Assembly (NCBI GenBank): GCA_018105865.1
Contig: CM030852.1
Span: 14,467,945 to 14,531,944 of the forward strand
Source of the DNA: Metaphire vulgaris
Lineage: Eukaryota > Annelida > Clitellata > Crassiclitellata > Megascolecidae
Direction of reading: 5' to 3'
DNA: 64,000 bases
The position numbers and the translations under genes were made by a program. This document shows, piece by piece, positions 45,836-59,089 of this stretch. Every line of letters starts with the position of its first letter. Position 1 is the stretch's first letter. The notes beneath the pieces are model-generated. The model saw only the letters and a program-made list of their open reading frames with translations. It ran no database searches and was not told the origin of the DNA.

Positions 45836-48800
45836 CTACGGAGAGAGAGAGAGAGAGAAAACGACTTCAATAAGAAAAGCAATAAAGTAATAGTAGTTGT
45901 TCATAATAGTTCATAGTAGTTGCTGATTGCCTTTGAAATTTAGAAATTCAATTTATTGAAGATAAAATTCAAACTATATTCTGAATTTGACAAGGAATTC
46001 AAAACAACCTCTCTTAACCCCTTGAACACACCAGACCGCATAAGCATATACTGCTTAATCTCTAGGGAAGCTAGGGTTCAAAGGGTTAAAGTGCATCAAC
46101 AGAATAACAGATTATAAAACACAGCTAAAAAATATAAAACTTGAAACATACAAATGTTCCTTTATTAAAAATAACCTATAAAACCACAATTAATTCTGGA
46201 CTGAAATGGATGAATTTCAAATAATATGATTTGCCAACAGTTTTACAATACAGCAAAGTCATAAATAGTGAAATCCTATATGTCCAATTTATATAGCACT
46301 TTGATAGTAAGGTTGATAGGGGTGGGAAGTTAGCAGAGCAGTAACAACGTTGGACGACAGAGCAGAAGGTCACGGGTTGACTCAGTCTACTTGCTAAAGG
46401 CTGCGGTAAAATGAAGTGCAGTGGTGAAAATCTGCGAAAAGTGAAATAGTTACGCTACACAATGTACTAGCTCCGTATCCGTGGTACAGTATGGCTGACT
46501 GAGGGCGTCAGCAAAATGGAGATCAGCGCTGCCCTATGAGCCCGTGAAGCTCAGGGAAGTACTTTTGACCTTTTTAACTTGATATTAATGATGACAACCA
46601 GTCATCTGTTTAAAGAGCCATGTAGGCCAAATTAAAGTCCAGTCCATGATCGGTGGATGTGTGAGCGCCCTGGGATTGAACCCACGTTGATGATTTATCT
46701 AAGGCAGGGCCGATGCTTTACTGAACGACTCAATATGAAAATACATGAAAGACAACATACTGCAGCAGCCTTGCAGCCTCTTCTATTTCTCTTTGCCTCT
46801 TCATCACTTCCTAAGAAACAAAAAGCAAAACAACAAGTCTAAAATTATTTATGTAGAGCCACTAAACAATTGAGCCGTTCCGTCAATTATTTCACGACAA
46901 AACTATCTCAAATATCTTAAATGCAAATAAGAAAAAACTCACTGCATGCGCTTTCTCCTCTTCCTCCATTTTCTTTCGCGTTTCTTCTTCCTTCTTCCGG
47001 CGTTCTTCCAACTCCACTTTTCTACAAAATACAGAATGGAAACACATTTTCTTTAAAATCAAAACTCTACAATAAATGCAGCGGCAGATGAAATGACATT
47101 AAGCAAAAGGTTGCCATGGTAATTTAGACCATTCTTTTCATCATTTAGGCCAACATTCTTTTTCAGGAAAAGATGCTGTTTTGAAGGACTTACTGTCGTC
47201 TCTCTTCCTCCTCCTTTCTTCGTTTCTCCTCTTCTTTTCTCCTCCTCTCTTCCTCTTCCTGTCGCTTCTTCTCTTCCTCCGCTCGTCTTATTCGTTCCTC
47301 CTCCTCCTTTTTCTTTCTCTCCTTCTCCATTTCATCCTAAAATCCAGAAGAAATGCAAAAACAAAGACTTCATAGAAGTCAAATGTCCACACAAAGTTCT
47401 GCTAGAAAGTAATACAACAATCACAACATTCTCTATAATTAATCATTTTGGCTGCATTGACTGATGCCAAATACATTAGTAAAGTGGCGCTATAGAAGTT
47501 CTTGGTTCACACCCAACCGCCTCCTTTCCTCTCTCTTTCCATTAGTATAATATATGTTATAATTTGTGTACTAGCAACATTTCAGCATATTAATGTTTAG
47601 AATTGCCAGGCTGTCTTAATGTGTACCATATTTCATGAACATAGCATGACCTGGGAATAAAATTTAATAATGAACCAGCTGCACTGCTCTGTAAACCAGA
47701 GGAAAAGCCCAGAATGCAGTAGTCTTTCTACTTTTTAAGTCATTATCTTGATATTTCTAAAAGCACTTCCAAGCGATCATCATGCAGCAAGAAGACGCTC
47801 GTTCTGGATGGAATCGAATATTGTCACCTGGATCTTTCTCAGCTTCTCCTGTTCCTCTGCCACGCGTTCCTCGTTCACCATTTCCTGTAACCGCAGCAGT
47901 GTTCCGTCCATCATCCTCATGAGGTTGTCGTAGAAACGATCGATCTCGCTTTGAGAAACGTGCTTTGTTTTCTGTAACCAAGGCAACCAACGTCAGATTA
48001 ACTCAGAGAAAAGGGAAGAAGAGTCGAGAGAAATCGTTCTCAAAATGAAAACGGAATCAAAATCAAATGCAAAGATTTCATTTTTCAAATCATCTGACAA
48101 TCCTGAACACAAGGTAGACAAACTGAGCCACAATTCAAGTAAGTAAGTAAAATCTTGTGAATTTATATAGCACTTTTTAAAGCAGTACCATAGTAACTAT
48201 TTATTCCTATTCGATTTAAGTATCAAGCTTTCGGTCTAAACAAGCGACTGCACTCAAGAAATGTCTCTAAAACCAAAATAAAAACTCGAAATCCAATTAA
48301 ATTCAGTACTCTACAATTTTACTTTAAAGGTTAAATTGAAATCAATTAAAATTCCTACACGTTCTAAGACACGCCCAATAATACAAAAGTCAAAGTGAAA
48401 CAGCAAAATGCCCCGACTACTTTCATAAATAACATACATGTTCACTTCACCGCTCACCTGTATTTTGTCTATCATGACATTCATTTCACCGATAAGCGCG
48501 GCGACCTTCGCCTGTGCTTGTTCCTTGTCTTTCTTCAGCTGACCGGCCAATCGCTGCATTGGCTCCAACTGCTGATGCAACATTCGAATCTTCGTCATGC
48601 ATTTAATCCTGCAGAAGTAATCAGTCGTAATTGTAAATAATTAATTACCGCACTGCTGATGTGTTATGGGAAAAATACACTATTGGTTACACAGATGATG
48701 ACCTGGCTTAGACAAATATTGGGAATAAGCAAATATCAAACATTTAAGATAGGAAGCCATCAGACAACAGACAGGAGCCACAGAAACAATCATCAATAAA

Positions 48801-50155
48801 GTACGCAAAAGGGACTTGGCGGACCATGAAGGCCGCTCACCATCGAGGGATCAATGCTTGACTAGCTGCAAATCAAACTGACTGATGAATAAAACTAAAG
48901 TGCATCTGATAACATAAGCCAAACATACATATATACATACATACATATACACACGTGCGTTCACTTGCCTTGGTCCATATTCGCGTTTTAGACTCCAAGT
49001 ACGAATACATGATTGGATCGTTGTGTAGAATCTCTTACGAAATTCGATCTTGTTCTTCACTTTATGAATAAAACAAGAAAAAGCCATCAAGCAAATGTTT
49101 GAACGAATCCAAATCAGAAAACCTGTTTTCTCTGCAACTGATCAAAAGAACAGATTTAAGAGCAAATGGAAATAAAACAGCACTCCAATTTTCACGACTC
49201 TTAAAAATATATAAAACAAGAAAAATAAACCAAAATTTATATGGAATAATTGACATCAAGGAAATACTTTAAAATCTGTTTAAAAATCATCATTGATATA
49301 AAAACTGCAAACTCAGAATCTAATCAGCACTTTTGATCTTCTATTAATGCTATGCTAATATGCTAATCTCTAATAGCTTACTACTTACACTTAATGACAG
49401 ACAGTGCACACCACTGGCACTTTCTCCATCGCATCTGAAGAAGCCATTTCTGCACTTTCTGGATCAAAAGTGCCAAATGCTCCGGATCAGATTTCATGAT
49501 CTGGTCAAATTCGGCGAATTTTCCCGGCCGGAAAAAGACTTTTGTCAAGCCAAACTTGAAATCGTTCTCGTTCAGACCAAGGGCTTTGAACAGCGCCTAA
49601 AAAACGAAAAAACAGGGAAGACAAAAAACAAATCACTAATAAAAAACACTCATAAAAAGCATTTACAATGGAGTGAAATAGAAATGATGCCTAGTAGAAA
49701 ATTTTTAGATGATGCCAGAGACAAAATTTCATGCATTCTAGCTCTTGAGAACCCATATACACTTACTTCACAACTGTATTTATCTGTTCATCTATCATGT
49801 CCATAGCAGCAATTAAGAAACAGAAATATCGAAAAATTTATTTGCATTTATAAGTTGAGGAATTATTTAAAATAGCAAAAGAAAATAAATGCAAATATTT
49901 TATTGCTGACCTTGCAGAAAAGCCGAGGGTCGAGCCGGGCGATGTTCGGTGGCATGTAGTGTTTGTACATCGCGTAGAGCTCGGCAAACTGCGTACGCGA
50001 TGGAAATCCCTGATGCATCAAGTCAAGAACACTTGGCATTCCTACGAGAAAATCAAACTCCACATTGGACGCTAAAGCCGAGAAAAAATCAAGTCCACAT
50101 CGCAAACGCAACGCCTAAATGTTCAGACTTCACAAAGGTCAGGCATCTTCTGACA

Positions 50156-50211
<56 letters not shown>

Positions 50212-53200
50212 TGTTGCTTTCTGCCAGCTCATTAGCGGCAATAGCTAGACACAAAACTTTTCCATTTATCTTTTTCCATTGTTAATCTCATTCCATCTAT
50301 TATTGTCATTTGATATCTTTCGAAGTCTTCTTTGATGTTATCCATCCACCTTCTGACACTACTGAACTTTTTTCAACACCGTTTTCTTCCACTTCCCCGT
50401 CACTTGTTCCGCTCTACTGATTGTACGTAAGTCCATGTACTACTTTTCAAAGCGCTATATAAATTTATGAGATTTTACTTACTTACTTAGTTACCTACAT
50501 GTTCCATCTACTTGTGTCTCACTTCTTACTCCCACACTCAGTTCATTGCAAAGACTAAAGTCTCATTTTCTTATCAACCGACTCTAAAGCCAGGAGAACC
50601 TCTGAGTAGTAATATAAGAGACATTATATAAGTCCTTTATTACATTACATACAAAGATTTGTGAATCATAAACAAAAGAAAAAGAAATCTCTAAAAAATA
50701 AGCATTATCATTATCACCATTAACCCCTTAACTGGGGATCCCAGATATATCTGTCCATTTTACATTGAGTTACAGTTAAATACACAGTTAAGGGGTTAAT
50801 GTTTACAAACCTGAACACTGGAGTTGTGTAAGGATCTGAGTTCCTTCGAACAAATGGTCGACCATCTTGGAATTCGGTTTGATACAACGGATGAAGCTGG
50901 TTCCCTGTGCACATCGAAGAAGAGAAAGTTCAGAGCCACAATCATGGTGAATATTCTGTGTTAAAAATTAATCAAAACTGTACGCTAAAACTGAATTAAG
51001 ATGGAGAGACAATTGGAGGAAAATGACTGTCAACCCTCTGACAGAGGAAGACGCATAAAGAAGAAGAAGAGCGGAGGATCGAGGAATTCCGCCGAGGCGT
51101 CTGCTCACCGTGCTCCGTAGTTTTTCCATCAGAAGCGAAAGCTGACTGCGGAATTTGTTTCCGACGCTGATGAAGTTGAGTTTTCCCTGGACTTGGCCGG
51201 TCGTCTGCTGGTCGCCCGTGTCAAAGATCTGCTTCAACAGTTGACTCTTGCTTTTCAGGACGAGAACCTCGAGGGACGTATGCAAGGCGTCGTTGTTCTT
51301 CTCGATAAACTGACCCTACAGCCAAACACACACAAAGGTAAGGCATGTCGACTGATGCCACTCAGAGATGTATACCTGGGCTATTTGGCACCTGTGGCAG
51401 GGGCCGGAAAATTAAATTAGCAGGTGAATAAATTTTTAATTAGCAAATCATGACATGACATCTGCCATAATGGTCCATCCACATAGTATGCACACACTGA
51501 GGGGGAGGAGGGTTTGATTTAGGATATTTTGCATATGTATGGTGTGCAAACTGGAGGAGGGGTTGAAAATATGCCTGTTTGGTGTCTGTACTATATGGAT
51601 GAGCCCTAATGGCACAACAGAAGTTCTTTTTCTTTAGTTAGCCAACAGTGGAGTATTTCCCTATTTCTAAAAGAAAGAAATTTCTAGTGAAAGAAAAAAT
51701 CATAATGCTATTCTCACACAAATCAAACATCATAATTGTTACCCCAAGCCCTTTGCATAATTACTGAATTCTGAAATGCGGTGCAGTGATCGTACAGAAT
51801 GACAAACTCCAACCACAGTTTGCAGGCCCGGCCTTACGTTCTGCGGGGCCCCGGGTGAGGGGTCCTCCGGGGCCCCAGGCGAGGTGTACTGTTGTACTGT
51901 ACTACCCACTCCCGCTTGGCTTGCGCGGGGCCCTTAGAGGAGCGGGGCCCTGGGCAGCACAGGCCCGGTTTGCCCAGGCTTAAGGCCGGCCCTGGCAGTC
52001 TGACTGACCGTGTGGTAACAGACGGCTCCGGCAAAGTGTCTTATGAGAAATCCCTCGTCGTCGCGTATCTCTCGGTGCATTTTCAGCTTGGATTTACGCG
52101 GAATCTAAAACGACATAGCGTAATCTGTAAACCCAGTTACACTTACAAAACAGACACCAAGTCTTAAGCACCAATTGCATTGACATTATTCTGATCAGAT
52201 CGTATTACGATATAATGATACAACATATTACATGTATTCAATTGGCCATCTGATTGGTTCCTGATACCGACCGCATCGACCAATTAGAAATGAGATGGTC
52301 AGATGAAACAGCCAATCAACTGACACTTAGCCTGTAATGGTCTTTGTTTTTCTTGTGAACCTCTCCCGTGAAGTGCTCAGTGGCTGGACGAGGAAGTTTG
52401 TTCTCTTCATCGAGAATGTCAAAGATACCAATTCCTTTTCCCTCTATCAAATCTTTAAAAAAAACACAATTACAAGTAGATTCAGCACACAAGTCATTAA
52501 AGTTTTTAAAAATAATGCTAATGTAAAAATTAGGGCCTTTGAGTATGAAAGAAAATAATGCAAATTTGCCATTATGTTATATGACTGTATGATGAAACAG
52601 AATTAGGAGTTAACATTAAGTGAACTATGGGAAGACACCGAATGACTTTGGAAGAAATAGCAAAGGACAGAGAACTTTGGAGAGATGTCACGGAGAAGTC
52701 AATAGCTGGACACAGCTGGAGGATGAAGACCTGACCTGACCTGATTATGCGAATTCTACAATGTGCCCATAAAGCATAAAAGCGCTCCAGATATTAACAG
52801 GAAATGTAACTGTTGAAACTGATCATCATAAACAGTGCCTCAATCAAATAAATTTTGTTGTCAGAAAGTTCTTGGAAATGACAAAAGTCAAGAAGAACCG
52901 ACACTGACCGATGCAATCCTGATTGTCAACGTAATTTATCTTCTTCACTTTGAGGCCTTCCTTTTCGTACAGAGCTTGTTCCTGACAACAATCCAACGTA
53001 CAGGCAAATACATTCACAAACGATATTGCATAAGTCACCTAGGAAACTGCAATTCTAATCAGCTTAATCTTTAAATAGTAAATATTGAGTTTAATATCTT
53101 GGAGAATATTCTTTTCACATCAACATTCTTATTTGTTAGATTAAATTTTAAACTGCAAGAAATTTATAAAGTTTTCTTTAGAATGAGGCTGACCACAAAC

Positions 53201-56200
53201 TCAACATTAACATTAAAATGTGACAAATGTGTGGCTTGCCTCTTTAAGAATTCTTTCATTGAAGAACTGTTGGAGTTTCTCGTTACAATAGTTAATGCAG
53301 AATTGTTCAAAACTATTCATCTGGAAATACTCTACAATATTGAAAACATGCTCAAAATTAAGCGCAATAATACAAGATTTTGGATGTTGCATATAATACT
53401 TGAAGTTAGTTTAATTTCATAAATATATTTATAATTAAATATAAAAATAAATACAATAAGAATTTTACTAATCTGACATTTCACACGTTGACATGAATCC
53501 ATCTTCAGGATATGACAAATAATCTTCCACTCACCGAATCCCGCGATGTCAAGCACTCCGATGTACGACTTGGATGACGTGAACGGCAGCGACTGGTTGA
53601 CACGGCTGACAATGTAGTCAAAGAGTCGAGCGTAAATGGCCTTTGCGAGGGCGTCTCGGGCATTCTGCGCCTCAGACATCTTCAAAGGAACCCTAAACAA
53701 GAATTCACAGAAACGTAAACATTGCATAACTGTCATCATCTGCAAAACTGCTCCTAAGTTCAAGATCTGAATCCAGTATCACCCTAAACATTTTGCAGCT
53801 AGGGAGCTAAATCTCCCATACCCTGCCAAAAATTCCCTAATCAGATCAGATATAAGTGATGGTGCAGACAACAAGCTATCAGAAAGGGTCAAAAGGTCAC
53901 CGGTCGGTCCAGGTCAACCCAGCAGTTCTAGTGTACTTTATCTGACACCCAAAATGTGTCCAAATATAATGGCAGCAACAGACGCTGACTGAATCAGAGG
54001 TCTTTGCCAACAGCCGCTTACATGATCGCGCTTCCTCGTCGAGTGCCGTGCGACGTCTGCATGATGCGACTCACGAGTGACTCACGGAGTCCCTCCTCAT
54101 CACAACCCAAAAGCTGTGAAGTCAACTTCAACGACTCGGTTGACTCGTTGGTCACCTGACAACCGCCTGAATAATAAACAGCAAAGAATCTCCTAGAATA
54201 TTAGTTCTACAGCAAAACACAGAAGAAAGAGCATTCTTAGAGAATGCAAAAGCAAAATGAAGCATCAAAATACAACAGAATAGAACACACTCTTATTGTT
54301 ATTTCATAAATAAAATCTAACATTAATAGACAAATTTCAACATCTTTATTTTAAAATCTACAACGCCAAACAATCAAGGTAAACCTAATTTCAACTTATA
54401 TTGGTCTAAATGCATATAAAGCAGTTACACAGAGTGAAACAAGATGGATGGACTCAACAGACATCAAAACACTCGTACACATTGTTAAATGGAGGGCTTG
54501 CGTTGTACAGACACTAAGGATTTGACTGATTAAAATAATATGATTAAATAAGAAACTCCTTTATTCCACGACATTTCAAGAACCAGAAGACAAAGACTAC
54601 CAATATTACAAGACAGGAAACACAACCAAACGCCATCTAGCGGCTAAACCTCAAAACATAAGTAAGATAATAATTAACAGGTTCCAAAATACAACAGCAT
54701 GCACACAGGTTCTCACACAGGGCAGTCCCTACTGAACCACTTTAAACCTTGTTATATTATTATTATATTATTATAAGATAAGGAAGTGTAGAATAAACAG
54801 AATGACAACTGGGTAAAGACCTGTAGTGTCGTCTTGAGGATCTTCAAATGTGATGTTTCCGAGGTGAAGAACCCCAGCGATGATGGAGTAGATGGAAAAC
54901 TTCTCCTCGTTTGTCATTCCCATGTGTGTCATCGCAATGTCCGTCAGTTGGAAGTCGCTGACGTCGTCAATCGTGATGTCACGAAGACATCCTCTCTTCA
55001 GAAACTGCAGCAAAAAGAAACGAAGTTAAAACAGTGCCTTAAGAGTGTTAAAATCAAATGTTAACCCTTAAACCACAGGAACAGAGTACAGTCAGTAAAA
55101 TTGCACATAGTTACAAATTATTATGTGGTTCAAGGGTTAATAGAAATGGAGATGCAGACCCTTAAGATTCAAAATCAAATGTTAACAGAAATTAAGAGAA
55201 ATATTAACGTACATCACGATTGCATTCGAGAAAATTTTAAAATTTAAATATCCAAAAACACTAGAATAACTGTTTCTTATAATTTCATGAAATCATTTGC
55301 TTAAAAGACTCGTTTTCACTCATAAAATGCTTGGCTGATAATTTTCCATAAATAATAAATTCTAAAAGCTGTCTCATCGAAAGCTGTTTCATTATAATCT
55401 TATCATATAATATTTTCAAGTAGACCTGCTTTTAAATTTTATCATTTACTGCTACAGAAGAAGAAGACTTAGATGGTATGGACACATAAATAGAATGAAA
55501 AGCAACAGACTCCCATATAAAGCACTCTACACATAAAAAGAAGGCAAGAGAGGAAGAGAAGACCCAGGAAAAAGTGGACGCATCAGAGAAGAAAAAGTGG
55601 ATGGATAACAAATCAGAAAAGATAAATGGAGACTTTTGAAAGCTATTGCCGCTAATGAGCTGGCAGAAAGCAACGATGATGATGAGATATCAGATGATTT
55701 ATTAAACGCTAAACATGATGGAAATAGATGTTCACACTCTTGGAAAAGATGGATGTCACTGAGGTTTCGTGCCTAGCTATTGCCTTTCCCCAATCAGCCT
55801 GGACGGAGGAACATAAAGCATCGCAGCTGCTTGCGACAGTCAGTCGGCATCGGCCGCTGTATGAGCGCAGAAATGATGATGATGATGATGACCATACAGC
55901 GTGATCTTCAGCCAGTGTATGATGATGAATGATGATGATGATGATCTCGATGATGATGATGATGATGATGACACAGCTGCTACTGGTGATGATAGCCTCA
56001 GCTGCAGTGGTGGTGATTTTGATCATGATGATGATGATGACTGCTTTGTGTTACCTGCTGGCTTTTCTGATTCTGGTTCAAGCTCCTCTCCGTTTCCTTA
56101 CGACAGAAGTACTGCGTACAACCACGTCGCAGGTACTAAACAAGTAAACAGTCAAATTCAGTCACTGTCACGCCTCCAAAATCGACACTCTTCTCAAAGT

Positions 56201-59054
56201 CATGTAATCATTCCCATTTTGCACGCAACGTCAACTTTGACTAACACTACTTCGACAAAAATGTGATATTTAAACAGGTTTGTCTGTAGCCACATAAAAG
56301 AGGACGATGAAGATAAGAAATAGTCACAGGTTGATAAATCTATAACAAGGGACCAAAATTAACAAAAAGAACCATTACAACGTAAATTCTGTAACCACGG
56401 CAAAGTGAGGAATGCTAAATGCTGCTTACGTGAAACTGATCGGGAGAAGTCAACCTCAGTTGCTGGCGTAGATTGGCCGGTGCACCGGCGCAGAGGCGGT
56501 AGAAGATGTGGTAGTTACGCTCCTCTTCGTTCTGGACGCAGATTCGAGATTTCTCTAGCAGATAGTGCGAAATATGGCCGCCACAGACTTGAAACTGAAA
56601 TGTGAAAAAGATTCATGAATATGAAATGAAATTTCTACATATTTAAACAGGTAACTGCCAACCAATAATGCTATCAAGATCGACCCACTAAAATGATACA
56701 GAGCATGGAATATAAAAGCCTTTTTTGCTGGTTTTGTCATCCCACCTACCTTTGCATCAAAGTGTATCTCCACGAATTTTCCAAATCGACTAGAGTTATT
56801 GTTTCTCATTGTTTTTGCATTCCCAAAGGCCTCCAGCAGGGGATTTGCTGTCGACAAATAAGCAAACATTAAAAATTAATTCTCATTAAATAACAAACAA
56901 CGATTATAGACAAAACATGTAAGAATCCATGGACTCAACATTGTTAAATCTAACAATCAGCATGATGAATGTAACCATAGGCATAATATAATGGCCATAC
57001 AGTTGGATGTGAAATTTCCACGGCCCCTTCAGAGTAAATAAGCCGTATGGGCCTTTGTATGACATACACATCACTGCTTTAGTAACTTATCATTGCAATA
57101 TATTAGTTTGTCTAATCAAATAATTATATAACAAAAGATCCAAATTTAATATTTAATAATCTCGAGCAGCTGCAACTGTGACTGCTGGGCCCCTGAAGTC
57201 TACAATTTCCAGGACTCCATTCTGCATTGTTGTCCTTTATATAAATAAAACACACAAGGCCTTTTACTTATAAATTACATTAAAAATTTCACCATCACTC
57301 CTTACTGTAAGATCCTCGCAAAGATTAAAGTCCCACCTATTAGCCAAGAGATTCAAAAACAGGGAATACCACAGAGCAGAAATGGACAAGTCTTACTTTA
57401 CAGTACAACACGTCATAATTTTGCTTCACCCTAAACTTTAGCAGTACATAAATTGACAAGGAGAATATTTACATTCTACGATTCTCTGTTCGATGGGTCC
57501 TGCGTGCGTTCCCCAACATTCCGTCAAATACTTGAGGATGTATTTCGTCGATTCGGTTTTTCCGGCGCCAGATTCTCCGCTGACGATGATCGACTGACTT
57601 TCCTTCAGGACTTTCATGTCGCGATAACCTTTATCAGCTAAACATCAAAATAAAGCAAAAAATACAACACAATTTATGTAGCACAGACAACAAGAGTAAC
57701 AGAAGATGGTATCAACAAAGTAACAATATATAGTGTTCTTGGTCATCTCTTGAAATAATCTAGAGATTCGTTAACCTCTGGCAGTTGGTTCTATGCGTCT
57801 GGACAACTAATACAAAAGATTTACCAATCGACTTGGCGCAATGTATCATATTGTAGTGGGCAAAACTGGAAGATTTAAACATTATAATTAAAATCTAAGA
57901 AAATCATCCAGACATTTTTTTCAAATGTAGTCTAATTATAGCTTGCAAAGATTATGTTGAGAAATCCTAAGACAAAAATTACACAGACTGTCTCACAGCA
58001 CCTGAACAACATGAACATATGAACAACAGGTTCACTTGTGTAATTTAAAATATCATTTAACCGATTGAATTGGTCAAATTTTGTAAAGAAATTTCTAAGT
58101 AGTTTCTACTAAGACAAAATAAACAAAAAAACACTTCATCAAAAGGAAACCAAATCATGAATATTAATCAGTTCCTACGTGAATATTAATGACACGGTAA
58201 TTTAACCAACCAATGGCAAAGACGTGTGGAGGCATGGAACCAAGGGACCTTCCCATGTAAGCCTTGATGGTTTCCTTTGAGTACAGCTTCTGCAGTTCCA
58301 TGTATGGATTGATGGCTATCAAGATGTTAGCCACATACGTCTAAGCCAAAACATACAAACCATAAAACACTGGAGAAAAGACAATTTGTAGGAATTGAAC
58401 TTATGCAAGTGCTATAGAAATGAGGTCAGAGGTGGCCAACCTTTTACTACAAACGGGCCATTATAAATTTTGATCAGCATGCAGAGGGCCATATTGTTTT
58501 GTTGCCCCTTGCACATTTTTTCCAAAGTAATGACAGTCACTGCAGTCACATACGGGTAGTAACTGGTAACAGTTACAATTAAACAGCAGTTTAAAACACT
58601 TTACCATTTTACTAAATTAAGCACAGGAACTACAAGACTTACTCATTGATCAACAATGTATGCATAAATATGAGACCAATAAAATTAACTTTGAAAGATG
58701 GCCCCTGGGCCGCCAATTGGCAGCAGAGGGCCACATGCGGTTGGCCACCACTGAATTAGGTGAATACAATACTGCTAATTTTCAAAGATAATTTACCCAA
58801 GAGAAATGGCTGAAAAGGCTCTAATGATAAGCAACAGATGCACGAGGAGTCATAAAACACCAAACTAAGAACTCACATAGATGGCATTTTTCATGTATCG
58901 AAGTCGAAGATTGTTCAAAAGAGTGGCTTCGTTGAGAAACATCAATGCACCTGATTCCAAAACAGAAGCAAATGACAAATGATACTTGAAATAATAATTG
59001 AAATGACAAATAATTGAACAAATAATAATAATAATAATAATAATAAAATAATAA

Positions 59055-59089
<35 letters not shown>

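Noticed and set aside
47181..47375. Leu/Ser-rich hydrophobic plus-strand frame
   Set aside because: Shadow of the Glu/Arg-rich single-helix exon of myosin VI.
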